Shown piece by piece: positions 35,286 through 43,549 of a stretch of DNA of 64,000 bases (positions are counted from its first letter, which is position 1; every line of letters starts with the position of its first letter). The notes beneath the pieces are model-generated. The model did no database searches, was not told where the DNA came from, and was given only the letters and a program-made list of their open reading frames with translations. Location of the stretch: NCBI GenBank assembly GCA_963707145.1, contig CAVPOQ010000004.1, positions 310,001-374,000 on the forward strand, given 5' to 3'. This stretch comes from RPQJ01 sp963707145 (GTDB lineage Bacteria > Pseudomonadota > Gammaproteobacteria > Steroidobacterales > Steroidobacteraceae). The position numbers and the translations under genes were made by a program.

Positions 35286-36440
35286 ATGAGAAGCACGACC
35301 CGGATGGCCTCGGTGGCCGCGCTCGCGGCGCTGGCCGGATTCGGCTGCGGCAAGAAGCCCGAGGCCCCGCCCGCCGGCGCCGCCTCCGCGCCGTCCGCGT
35401 CGGCCCCGGCGGTGGAGGAGAAGGTCCTCAACGTCTTCAACTGGTCGGACTACATCGACCCGCAGGTCATCGAGGAGTTCACCAAGGAGACAGGCATCGT
35501 CGTTCACTACGACGTCTTCGATTCGAACGAGGTGCTCGAGACCAAGCTGCTGACCGGCAACTCCGGCTACGACGTGGTCGTCCCGAGCGCCTACTTCCTC
35601 GAGCGGCAGATCAAGGCGGGCGTGTTCCGCAAGCTCGACAAGTCGCAGCTCCCGAACTTGGCCAACCTCGACCCGGAACTGCTGCAGCGCGCCGCCGGGC
35701 ACGACCCTGGCAACGAGCACGGCGTCGTCTACATGTGGGGCACGACGGGCATCGGCTACGACGCGACGAAAGTCAGGGCCATCATGCCCGACGCGCCGGT
35801 GGACAGCTGGAGCCTGCTGTTCGATCCGGCGGTGGCGGCGAAATTCAAGGACTGCGGCATCTCCGTGCTGGAGGACCCGACCGACATGGTCGGCACGGTG
35901 CTGCTCTACCTCGGCAAGGACCCGAACAGCCAGTCCGAGGCGGATCTGAAACTCGCCGAGGAGAAGCTGCTCGCGGTCCGCCCGTTCATCCGCATGATCA
36001 CCAGCGCGCAGTACATCGATGCGCTCGCCAATGGCGAGATCTGCATCGCGGTGGGCTACAGCGGCGACATCCTGCAGGCGCGCGACCGCGCGGCGGAGGC
36101 GGGCAAGCCCGTCGACATCAGGTTCTCGATCCCGAAGGAAGGCGCGCTGATGTGGTTCGACACGCTGGCGATCCCGGCCGACGCGAAGCACCCCCGCAAC
36201 GCCCATCTCTTCATCGACTTCCTGCTGCGGCCGGAGGTCGCCGCGCGGAACTCGGACTTCGTCAACTACGCGAACGCCAATGCCAAGGCCACCGCGCTCG
36301 TCAACGAAGAGCTTCGCAACGACCCCGGCATCTACCCGTCGGCCGAGACCAAGGCGCGCCTGCAGCCGAACCTCTCGAAGTCGGCGGATTTCACCCGCAT
36401 GCTCAACCGGACGTGGACCCGCTTCACGACCGGCCGCTGA
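35286..36440 (+). CDS. Putrescine/polyamine-binding protein, PotF family (copy 2)
   Basis: Encodes 384 residues starting at ATG 35286 with AGGGAGC upstream. It is collinear with copy 1 throughout (VLNVFNWSDYIDPQVIEEFTKETGIVV, KLLTGNSGYDVVVPSAYFLE, MWFDTLAIPADAKHPRNAHLF), so this is a tandem duplication that has diverged in the pocket-facing segments. The lipobox reads LAGFGC, with Phe at -2 and Gly at -3, and is poorer than the LAGC of copy 1; it may still be lipidated, or be soluble after signal peptidase I cleavage. It leads the operon with potGHI, 37 bases ahead of potG. Confidence 0.92.
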   Translation: MRSTTRMASVAALAALAGFGCGKKPEAPPAGAASAPSASAPAVEEKVLNVFNWSDYIDPQVIEEFTKETGIVVHYDVFDSNEVLETKLLTGNSGYDVVVPSAYFLERQIKAGVFRKLDKSQLPNLANLDPELLQRAAGHDPGNEHGVVYMWGTTGIGYDATKVRAIMPDAPVDSWSLLFDPAVAAKFKDCGISVLEDPTDMVGTVLLYLGKDPNSQSEADLKLAEEKLLAVRPFIRMITSAQYIDALANGEICIAVGYSGDILQARDRAAEAGKPVDIRFSIPKEGALMWFDTLAIPADAKHPRNAHLFIDFLLRPEVAARNSDFVNYANANAKATALVNEELRNDPGIYPSAETKARLQPNLSKSADFTRMLNRTWTRFTTGR

Positions 36441-36477
36441 CCCGCCCGACGCCCCGTCATCCAACGCCCGAGACCCC

Positions 36478-37623
36478 ATGGCCACCTCACCGCGCGCGAC
36501 CCAGCAGAAGTTCGAGCCCTGGACCGACCCGGACGCGAAGCCCTACGTCCGCATCGAGAAGGTCACGAAGAAGTTCGGTGATTTCATCGCCGTCGACGAC
36601 GTGACCCTCGACATCTACAAGAAGGAAATCTTCTGCCTGCTCGGCGCCTCGGGCTGCGGCAAGACCACCCTGCTGCGGATGCTCGCCGGGTTCGAGCGCC
36701 CGACCTCGGGCCGCATCTTCATCGACGGCGTCGACATGACCGCGATCCCGCCCTACGAGCGGCCGGTCAACATGATGTTCCAGTCCTACGCGGTGTTCCC
36801 GCACATGACCGTGGAGCAGAACGTCGCCTTCGGCCTCAAGCAGGAGCGGCTCGCCAAGGCCGAGATCGCCACGCGCGTCGGCGACATGCTCGACCTCGTC
36901 AGGCTCGGGCAGTTCGCCAAGCGCAAGCCACACCAGCTGTCTGGCGGCCAGCGCCAGCGCGTCGCGCTCGCCCGCGCGCTGGTGAAGAAGCCGAAGCTGC
37001 TGCTGCTCGACGAGCCGCTCGCCGCGCTCGACAAGAAGCTTCGCGAACACACGCAATTCGAGCTCATCAACATCCAGGAGACCCTCGGCGTCACGTTCGT
37101 GGTGGTGACGCACGACCAGGAGGAGGCGATGACGCTCTCCACCCGCGTCGGGCTGATGAACCACGGCGAGATCATCCAGGTCGGCACGCCGAGCGAGATC
37201 TACGAGTACCCGAACTCGCGCTTCGTCGCGGAATTCATCGGCTCGGTGAACACCTTCGAGGGCAAGCTGATCGAGGACGAGCCGTCCTTCGTGCGCATCG
37301 AGAGCGCTGAACTCGAGAGTACGATCTTCGTCGATCACGGCGTGAGTTCCGCGCCCGGCGCCACGGTGTGGGCCGCGGTCCGGCCGGAGAAGATCCAGAT
37401 CAGCCGCGAGAAGCCGGCCGCCGCGGACAACTGGGGCAGCGGCATCGTGCGCGACATCGCCTACATGGGCGACGTGTCGATCTACCTGATCAAGCTCGAC
37501 TCCGGGAAAGTCGTGCGCGTGACGCAGCCCAACGTCTACCGGCACGCCGACGACCGCGTCACCTGGGACGAGCGGGTGTACGTGTACTGGCACGCGTCGA
37601 GTCCGATCGTGGTGACCAAGTGA
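36478..37623 (+). CDS. potG: Polyamine ABC transporter ATP-binding protein
   Basis: Encodes 381 residues. The nucleotide-binding domain has Walker A GASGCGKTT (residues 56-64), LSGGQRQRVALARAL, Walker B LLLLDEPLAALD and the switch VVVTHDQEEAMT. A C-terminal TOBE/MOP-like domain follows (about 280-381, TVWAAVRPEKIQIS, VYRHADDRVTWDERVYVYWHAS). It couples ATP hydrolysis to import through PotH/PotI. Its stop overlaps potH (GTGA). Confidence 0.93.
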   Translation: MATSPRATQQKFEPWTDPDAKPYVRIEKVTKKFGDFIAVDDVTLDIYKKEIFCLLGASGCGKTTLLRMLAGFERPTSGRIFIDGVDMTAIPPYERPVNMMFQSYAVFPHMTVEQNVAFGLKQERLAKAEIATRVGDMLDLVRLGQFAKRKPHQLSGGQRQRVALARALVKKPKLLLLDEPLAALDKKLREHTQFELINIQETLGVTFVVVTHDQEEAMTLSTRVGLMNHGEIIQVGTPSEIYEYPNSRFVAEFIGSVNTFEGKLIEDEPSFVRIESAELESTIFVDHGVSSAPGATVWAAVRPEKIQISREKPAAADNWGSGIVRDIAYMGDVSIYLIKLDSGKVVRVTQPNVYRHADDRVTWDERVYVYWHASSPIVVTK

Positions 37624-38534
37624 CGGGCTGGCTCAGGCGCTGGGTGCCGAGCGGGCGGACGCTGGTGACGTCCGTGCCCTACCTCTGGCTGCTGCTGTTC
37701 TTCCTGATCCCGTTCGTGATCGTGCTGAAGATCAGCTTCTCGCAGTCGGCGATCGCGATGCCGCCCTACGAGCCCCTGTTCCACTGGGCCTCGGACAAGC
37801 TGTTGCAGATCAGGCTCAACCTCGGCAACTTCGCGTTCCTGGTCGAGGACAACCTCTACTGGAGGTCCTACCTCAACTCGATCCTCGTGGCCGGCATCTC
37901 GACGCTGCTGTGCCTGCTGATCGGCTACCCGATGGCCTACGCGATGGCCCGCTCGAGCCCGTCGAACCGCAACATCCTGCTGCTGCTCGCGGTGCTGCCG
38001 TTCTTCACGTCGTTCCTGCTGCGCGTCTACGCGTGGATCGGGCTGCTGAAGAACAACGGCCTGGTGAACAACGCGCTGATCGCGATGGGCGTGATCGACA
38101 CGCCGATCCAGATGCTGCAGACCGACTTCGCGGTCTACGTGGGCATGGTCTATTCGTACCTGCCGTTCATGATCCTGCCGCTGTACGCCAATCTCGAGAA
38201 GATGGACCTGACGCTGCTCGAGGCGGCGGGCGACCTGGGCTGCAAGCCCTGGGAATCGTTCCTGAAGATCACCCTGCCGCTGTCCATGCCCGGCGTCATC
38301 GCCGGGTGTCTGCTGGTGTTCATCCCGGCGGTCGGGGAGTTCGTGATCCCGTCCCTGCTCGGCGATCCGGGCATGCTGATGATCGGCAAGGTGCTGTGGA
38401 CGGAGTTCTTCAACAACCGTGACTGGCCGGTGGCCAGCGCGGTGGCCATCGCGCTGCTGCTGTTCCTGGTGCTGCCGATCATGTATCTCGACCGTGCGCA
38501 GAACAGGGCGGCCGAGGACGGGGAGCGCAACTGA
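37620..38534 (+). CDS. potH: Polyamine ABC transporter permease PotH
   Basis: Encodes 304 residues from a GTG overlapping the potG stop. Six membrane helices are predicted by eye. The EAA-loop is EAAGDLGCKPWESFLKITLPLSMPGVIAG at about 200-228, which docks to the ATPase. SYLNSILVAGISTLLCLLIGYPMAYAMAR and FFTSFLLRVYAWIGLLKNNGLVN match PotH. The potI start overlaps its stop by one base (TGATG). Confidence 0.93.
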   Translation: MTGWLRRWVPSGRTLVTSVPYLWLLLFFLIPFVIVLKISFSQSAIAMPPYEPLFHWASDKLLQIRLNLGNFAFLVEDNLYWRSYLNSILVAGISTLLCLLIGYPMAYAMARSSPSNRNILLLLAVLPFFTSFLLRVYAWIGLLKNNGLVNNALIAMGVIDTPIQMLQTDFAVYVGMVYSYLPFMILPLYANLEKMDLTLLEAAGDLGCKPWESFLKITLPLSMPGVIAGCLLVFIPAVGEFVIPSLLGDPGMLMIGKVLWTEFFNNRDWPVASAVAIALLLFLVLPIMYLDRAQNRAAEDGERN

Positions 38535-39400
38535 TGCAGGGCCGCTCCTGGTTCCGGAACGTCTCCCTGATCGTGGGGTTCGCGTTTCTCTACATCCCGA
38601 TCGTGTCGCTGATCGTCTACTCGTTCAATGCCTCGAAGCTCGTGACCGTATGGGGCGGGTTCTCCACCAAGTGGTACGGCGCGCTGCTGCAGAACGAGCA
38701 GATCCTCAACGCCGTCTGGCTCAGCCTGCGCGTGGCGGCCATCTCGGCCACGCTGGCAGTGATCCTCGGCACGCTCGCGGGAATGGTGCTGGCGCGGTTC
38801 GGGCCGTTCAAGGGGCGCACGCTGTTCTCCGGACTCACCACCGCGCCGCTGGTGATGCCCGAGGTGATCACGGGCCTGTCGCTGCTGCTGCTGTTCGTCA
38901 CAATGGAACAGCTGATCGGCTGGCCGGCGGGTCGCGGCATGACGACGATCATCATCGCCCACGTGACGCTCACGATGGCGTTCGTCACGGTGATCGTGCA
39001 GTCCCGGCTCGCACAGATGGACGAGTCGCTCGAGGAGGCGGCCATGGATCTCGGTGCGCGACCCTGGAAGGTCTTCTTCCTCGTCACGCTGCCGATCATC
39101 TTCCCGGCGCTGCTCTCGGGCTGGCTGCTCGCGTTCACGCTCTCGCTCGACGACCTCGTCATCACGAGTTTCGTCGCGGGACCCGGCTCGAGCACGCTTC
39201 CCATGGTGATCTTCTCGAAGGTGCGCCTCGGCGTCAGCCCGGACATCAACGCGCTCGCCACCATCCTCGTGACGATCGTCGCGATCGGCGTCGCGATCGC
39301 AGGCGTCATGATGACTCGGCAGCAGAAGGCACGGGACCGCGATGCGCAGATGGCGCTGGCGGCCAACCAGCAGATGATCGAGAGCCTGAAGAAGGGCTGA
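38534..39400 (+). CDS. potI: Polyamine ABC transporter permease PotI
   Basis: Encodes 288 residues. The EAA-loop EEAAMDLGARPWKVFFLVTLPIIFPALLSG lies at about 168-197. LYIPIVSLIVYSFNASKLVTVWGGFSTKWY near the N-terminus and SLDDLVITSFVAGPGSSTLPMVIFSKVRLGVSPDINALAT near the C-terminus are characteristic. It completes the PotFGHI importer. A ROK kinase gene starts only 3 bases later and so may share the message. Confidence 0.93.
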   Translation: MQGRSWFRNVSLIVGFAFLYIPIVSLIVYSFNASKLVTVWGGFSTKWYGALLQNEQILNAVWLSLRVAAISATLAVILGTLAGMVLARFGPFKGRTLFSGLTTAPLVMPEVITGLSLLLLFVTMEQLIGWPAGRGMTTIIIAHVTLTMAFVTVIVQSRLAQMDESLEEAAMDLGARPWKVFFLVTLPIIFPALLSGWLLAFTLSLDDLVITSFVAGPGSSTLPMVIFSKVRLGVSPDINALATILVTIVAIGVAIAGVMMTRQQKARDRDAQMALAANQQMIESLKKG

Positions 39401-39403
39401 AGC

Positions 39404-40168
39404 ATGCCGGGCCCAACGCTGCTGGCCTTCGATGTCGGTGGATCGTTCGTCAAGGCCGGGCTGGTGGACGTGGCCGCGGGCCACGTCGTGGGCGAGGTGC
39501 TGCGGCGGCCGACCCCGGCGGACGCCGCGCCGGAGGCGGTGATGGACCTGCTCGCGTCGACCGCGAGCGAACTGGCCGCCGTAGGCCCGGTGGGCCTCGC
39601 GTTTCCAACGGTGGCGAAGAAGGGCGTGGCGTGGACCGCGGCCAACGTCGACAAGCGATGGATCGGGACCAACGCCCAGGCACTGCTCGAGGCCCGTATC
39701 CGCCGGCCGGTCGCATTCCTCAACGACGCCGATGCCGCCGGGGTGGCCGAGATGACGCTCGGCGCCGGCCGCGGCCGTGCCGGCACGGTGATGCTGCTCA
39801 CGCTCGGGACCGGCATCGGCTCGGCGATCTTCGTCGACGGCCACCTGCTGCCCAACACCGAACTGGGCCACCTGGAGGTGCGCGGCATGGAGGCCGAGCA
39901 TCGCGCGTCCGCCAAGGTTCGGACCGACCGCAATCTCGGCTGGCAGCAGTGGGCCGACGCGGTCAACGAGGTGCTGGCCGCCTATCACGCGCTGCTGTGG
40001 CCGGACCTGTTCATCGTCGGCGGCGGCGTCACCGAGAACTGGCAGCATTTCGGTCCGCTGCTCAGGAGCCGCGCCGAGATCGTGCCGGCACTGTTCGGCA
40101 ACGACGCGGGGATGATCGGCGCGGCGATGGCGGCCGCCGCGCTCGGGGAGCGGGCCGCGGGGTCATGA
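39404..40168 (+). CDS. ROK family kinase (polyphosphate-glucokinase-like)
   Basis: Encodes 254 residues. The ATP-site motif LLAFDVGGSFVKAGLVD, the NVDKRWIGTNAQALLEARIRRPVAFLNDADAAGVAEMTLGAG region (catalytic Asp in LNDAD) and LLTLGTGIGSAIFVDGHLLPNTELGHLEVRGMEAE match the bacterial polyphosphate/ATP glucokinase branch. No cysteine-rich zinc site of canonical ROK proteins is seen. It phosphorylates glucose or a similar sugar, possibly with polyphosphate. The 3-base spacing to potI is probably incidental co-transcription. Confidence 0.83.
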   Translation: MPGPTLLAFDVGGSFVKAGLVDVAAGHVVGEVLRRPTPADAAPEAVMDLLASTASELAAVGPVGLAFPTVAKKGVAWTAANVDKRWIGTNAQALLEARIRRPVAFLNDADAAGVAEMTLGAGRGRAGTVMLLTLGTGIGSAIFVDGHLLPNTELGHLEVRGMEAEHRASAKVRTDRNLGWQQWADAVNEVLAAYHALLWPDLFIVGGGVTENWQHFGPLLRSRAEIVPALFGNDAGMIGAAMAAAALGERAAGS

Positions 40169-40198
40169 TCCGCGGGCGGAACGATTGCGGTGGCGCGA

Positions 40199-40295
40199 GT
40201 CGGGAGCAGGCCCGGGAGACACGCCGTGAATCCTTCCCTGGAGGCTCGCGCGCCGCATCCCTGCGGCGCGACGGTCTCCCGGGCCTGCTCCCGAC
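40199..40295. repeat. Long inverted-repeat element with nested hairpin
   Basis: A perfect 22-bp inverted repeat, arms 40199-40220 and 40274-40295 (GTCGGGAGCAGG... and ...CCTGCTCCCGAC), encloses 53 bases. Inside, CGCGCCGCA-TCCC-TGCGGCGCG forms a second 9-bp hairpin, and the loop holds TCCCTGGAGGC. It fills the 157-base gap between the ROK kinase and the aminotransferase. The format resembles short palindromic intergenic repeats of gammaproteobacteria. Whether other copies exist in the genome cannot be seen here. Confidence 0.75.
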
Positions 40296-40325
40296 CCGCG
40301 CCGATTCACCGTCCGCTGGCGCCTC

Positions 40326-41498
40326 GTGCTGACGATTCCGCCCTCGAAGCTGCCGCGGGTCGGCACCACGATCTTCACGGTCATGTCGCGGCTCGCGGCG
40401 GAATGCGGCGCGATCAACCTCTCGCAGGGATTCCCGGACTTCGACCCGCCGCGGCGGCTCGTCGACCTCGTCGCGGAGCAGATGCGCGCCGGCGTCAACC
40501 AGTACGCACCCATGGCGGGCGCGCCCGCGCTGCTCGAGGCGATCGCGGCGAAGGTGTTGACGCTGTACGGACGTCCGCTCGACGCGGCTGCCGAGGTAAC
40601 CGTGACCTCGGGCGCGACCGAGGCGTTGTTCGCGGCGATCCACGCCGTCGTGCGGCCGGGCGACGAGGTGATCCTGCTCGAGCCCGCCTACGACTCCTAC
40701 GAGCCGGCCGTCGAACTCGCCGGCGGACGCGCCGTGCGCGTGCCGCTGCTCAGGCCGGACTTCCGCGTGGACTGGGACCGCGTGCGCGATGCGATGTCGC
40801 CGCGCACCCGGCTGCTCGTGGTGAACTCCCCGCACAACCCCACCGGTGCGGCGTTCGACGCGTCGGACCTCGACGCGCTCGCCGGCGTGCTGCGCGACGG
40901 GCAGGCGCTGGTGCTGGCCGACGAGGTCTACGAGCACATGGTGTTCGACGGTCGCGCGCACGCGAGCCTGCTCGCGCGGCCGGAGCTGGCTGCGCGCAGC
41001 TTCGTCGTCTCCTCCTTCGGCAAGACGTACCACTGCACGGGCTGGAAGGTGGGCTACTGCGTGGCGCCGGCCGCGCTCACGGCCGAGTTCCGCAAGGTGC
41101 ACCAGTTCGTGCAGTTCGCGGTTGCCGCACCCATGCAGGCCGCGCTCGCGCAGTTCATGGCCGAGGATCCCGCGCACGCCCGGGAGCTCGCGGGCTTCTA
41201 CCAGCGCAAGCGCGACCGCTTCTGCCGGCTGCTCGAGGCCACGCCGCTGCGGTTCGTTCCCTCGCCCGGAACCTATTTCCAGCTCGCGGACTACTCGGCC
41301 GTGAGCGACTTGCCCGACGTCGAGTTCGCGCGCTGGATGACCCGCGAGCTCGGCGTCGCCACGATCCCGGTCTCGGTGTTCTCCGCGGCCGCCGCCGACG
41401 AGCGCCTGGTGCGCTTCTGCTTCGCCAAGAACGACTCGACCCTCGACGCCGCCGGAGAGCGCCTCGCGCGGCTCGGAGCCAACGGAGGACCCTCGTGA
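40326..41498 (+). CDS. Methionine aminotransferase (YbdL/MtnE-like)
   Basis: Encodes 390 residues from a GTG. A fold-type I PLP enzyme: INLSQGFPDFDPPRRLVD, YAPMAGAPALLEAIAAK, VTSGATEALFAAIHAVV, VVNSPHNPTGAAFD, VLADEVYEHMVFD and the Schiff-base Lys in VVSSFGKTYHCTGWKVGYC. This set is diagnostic of the methionine/glutamine transaminase group (E. coli YbdL, mammalian glutamine transaminase K). Using glutamine as donor gives alpha-ketoglutaramate, the substrate of the omega-amidase encoded next, with a 4-base overlap. The likely role is recovery of methionine from its keto acid. Confidence 0.88.
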   Translation: MLTIPPSKLPRVGTTIFTVMSRLAAECGAINLSQGFPDFDPPRRLVDLVAEQMRAGVNQYAPMAGAPALLEAIAAKVLTLYGRPLDAAAEVTVTSGATEALFAAIHAVVRPGDEVILLEPAYDSYEPAVELAGGRAVRVPLLRPDFRVDWDRVRDAMSPRTRLLVVNSPHNPTGAAFDASDLDALAGVLRDGQALVLADEVYEHMVFDGRAHASLLARPELAARSFVVSSFGKTYHCTGWKVGYCVAPAALTAEFRKVHQFVQFAVAAPMQAALAQFMAEDPAHARELAGFYQRKRDRFCRLLEATPLRFVPSPGTYFQLADYSAVSDLPDVEFARWMTRELGVATIPVSVFSAAAADERLVRFCFAKNDSTLDAAGERLARLGANGGPS

Positions 41499-42274
41499 AT
41501 TCCCACCTGCGTGTCACGCTCGTCCAGACCGAACTCGCCTGGCAGGACCCGGCCGCCAATCGCCGCGGCCTTGCCGCGCACCTGCGCGGGCTCGCCGGGC
41601 ACACCGACCTCGTCGTGCTTCCCGAGATGTTCTCGACGGGCTTCAGCATGGCGGCGGAATCGCTCGCCGAGCCCATGGACGGCCCGACCGTGGGCTGGCT
41701 GCGCGAGGAGGCGGCGGCGACCGGCTGCGTCATCACTGGCAGCCTGATCGTCCGCGCGGGCGGGCACTGCTACAACCGGCTCGTCTGGGCGCGGCCCGAC
41801 GGCAGCCTCGAGCACTACGACAAGCGACACCTGTTCCGCATGGCGAACGAGCAGCGGCACTACGCGGCCGGCGAGCGGCGACTGGTGGTGGAGGTCAAGG
41901 GCTGGCGGGTCTGCCCGATGGTCTGCTACGACCTGCGGTTCCCGGTGTGGAGTCGGTGCCGCGACGACTACGACGTGCTGCTGTACGTCGCGAACTGGCC
42001 GCAGCGGCGGGCGCACGCGTGGGCGACGCTGCTGCGCGCACGCGCGATCGAGAACCTGTGCTACGTGGTGGGCGTCAACCGCGTCGGCAGGGACGGCAAC
42101 GGCGCGTCCTACGCCGGCGACAGCGTGGCGGTGGACTTCCTCGGGCAGTTGCTCAGCAGCGAGGGCGGCGGCGACCGCGTGGAGACCGCCGTGCTCGATC
42201 TCGAGTCGCTGCGCGCCTATCGTCGCGACTTCCCGGCCCAGCTCGACGCCGACCGCTTCGAACTCGTTTCCTGA
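41495..42274 (+). CDS. yafV: Omega-amidase (YafV-like, nitrilase superfamily)
   Basis: Encodes 259 residues from a GTG overlapping the aminotransferase stop (GTGA). The triad is Glu44 (VLPEMFSTGFSM), Lys110 (HYDKRHLFRMANE) and Cys144 (MVCYDLRFPVWSR). HYAAGERRLVVEVKGWRVCPM matches YafV/NIT2. It hydrolyses alpha-ketoglutaramate or alpha-ketosuccinamate, pulling the upstream transamination forward. The pairing with a YbdL-type aminotransferase is a well-known functional unit. Confidence 0.9.
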   Translation: MNSHLRVTLVQTELAWQDPAANRRGLAAHLRGLAGHTDLVVLPEMFSTGFSMAAESLAEPMDGPTVGWLREEAAATGCVITGSLIVRAGGHCYNRLVWARPDGSLEHYDKRHLFRMANEQRHYAAGERRLVVEVKGWRVCPMVCYDLRFPVWSRCRDDYDVLLYVANWPQRRAHAWATLLRARAIENLCYVVGVNRVGRDGNGASYAGDSVAVDFLGQLLSSEGGGDRVETAVLDLESLRAYRRDFPAQLDADRFELVS

Positions 42275-42284
42275 GCGCTGCCGC

Positions 42285-43457
42285 ATGAAGCCCCGTACTC
42301 GCGTTACCCACCTTCCCGACGTCTCCCTCCCGCCGGACAACCGTCCGCTGGTCGCGCCGATCTACCAGTCGGTGAAGTTCACCTTCGACGACGTGGGGGA
42401 GACCCGTCGCCAGTGGGCCGGGCAGCGCGCGGGCTTCTACTACTCACGCGTCTCGAACCCGACGCTGCGCCAGCTCGAGCTCGTGCTCGCCGAGCTGCAG
42501 GGCCGCGACGCCTGCCTGCTGACGGGTTCCGGCGTGGCGGCGATGTCGGTGGCGCTGCTCGCGCTGCTGAAGGCCGGCGACCACGTGATCGTCTTCGCCG
42601 AGCTGTACGGGCCGACGCGCGCGCTGGTGCAGCGGCTGCTCGGGCGCTACGGGGTGTCGAGCACGATGCTCGCGCTCGACGACCTTGCGGGCATCGAGCG
42701 CGCGCTCGAGGCGACGCCCACCCGACTCGTGGTGTTCGAGTCGCCCACCAATCCGGTCCTCAAGGTCGCCGACCTCGAGCGGATCACCGCGCTGGCGCAC
42801 GCCCGCGGCGCCCTCACGTTGCTCGACAACACGCTGGCCGGGCTGCACAACCACGGCCGGTTCGACGTGGACGTGTACGTGCACAGCCTCACGAAGTTCG
42901 CCTCGGGCCACGGCGACGTGATGGGCGGCGCGGTGATCGCGCGCCGCGAGCTGATCGAGGGGATGCGCGGGGATGCCGAGAACCTCGGCCCCACGCTCGA
43001 CCCGCATGCGGCGTTCCTGATCCTGCGCGGCCTGAAGACCTACTTCCTGCGCTGGGACGCGCAGTGCGCGAACGCGCAGCGAGTCGCGGAGTTCCTTGGC
43101 GGGCGCCCCGAGGTGAGCCGCGTGCGCTACCCGGGGCTTCCCGGCGATCCCGGCCAGGCACTGGCCGCCCGGCAGATGGAAGGATTCGGCGCCATCGTCA
43201 CGTTCGATCTCGCCGCCGGGCTGGAGGCCGGCACGCGCTTCGCCGAGGCGCTCGAGCTCTTCAGCATCACCGCCAGCCTCGGATCCACCGAATCGCTGGT
43301 AGTGGCCCCGGCCATGCAGCAGCCGCGCGGCCTCACGACCGAGCAGGCCGCGTGGACCGGCATCGGCCCGGGCACGGTGCGGCTCTCGCTGGGTATCGAG
43401 GACACCGACGACCTGATCGCGGATCTGCGCCAGGCGCTCGAGCGTTCCGGGGGCTGA
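42285..43457 (+). CDS. Cystathionine gamma-synthase/PLP-dependent trans-sulfuration enzyme
   Basis: Encodes 390 residues. Cys/Met metabolism fold: PIYQSVKFTFDDVGE, YYSRVSNPTLRQLELVLAELQG, LTGSGVAAMSVALLALL, DNTLAGLHNHGRFDVDVYVHSLTKFASGHGDVMGG with the PLP Lys in SLTKFASGH, and LSLGIEDTDDLIADLRQAL. Cystathionine gamma-synthase, gamma-lyase and O-acetylhomoserine sulfhydrylase cannot be separated from sequence alone. It follows the omega-amidase by 10 bases, which places it in a sulfur amino-acid operon. Confidence 0.85.
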   Translation: MKPRTRVTHLPDVSLPPDNRPLVAPIYQSVKFTFDDVGETRRQWAGQRAGFYYSRVSNPTLRQLELVLAELQGRDACLLTGSGVAAMSVALLALLKAGDHVIVFAELYGPTRALVQRLLGRYGVSSTMLALDDLAGIERALEATPTRLVVFESPTNPVLKVADLERITALAHARGALTLLDNTLAGLHNHGRFDVDVYVHSLTKFASGHGDVMGGAVIARRELIEGMRGDAENLGPTLDPHAAFLILRGLKTYFLRWDAQCANAQRVAEFLGGRPEVSRVRYPGLPGDPGQALAARQMEGFGAIVTFDLAAGLEAGTRFAEALELFSITASLGSTESLVVAPAMQQPRGLTTEQAAWTGIGPGTVRLSLGIEDTDDLIADLRQALERSGG

Positions 43458-43476
43458 TCGCCGCCTGGCCGATCCG

Positions 43477-43497
43477 CCGTGCGGGCGCTCCGCACGG
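43477..43497 (+). other. Hairpin after the trans-sulfuration gene
   Basis: CCGTGCGG and CCGCACGG form a perfect 8-bp stem with loop GCGCT (43477-43497). No T-run follows, so it is at most a weak terminator. Confidence 0.45.
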
Positions 43498-43549
43498 GAC
43501 CGCTCTGCTATCCTGACCGCACATTTGGGAGGGGAAGGTCGACCGGGTA

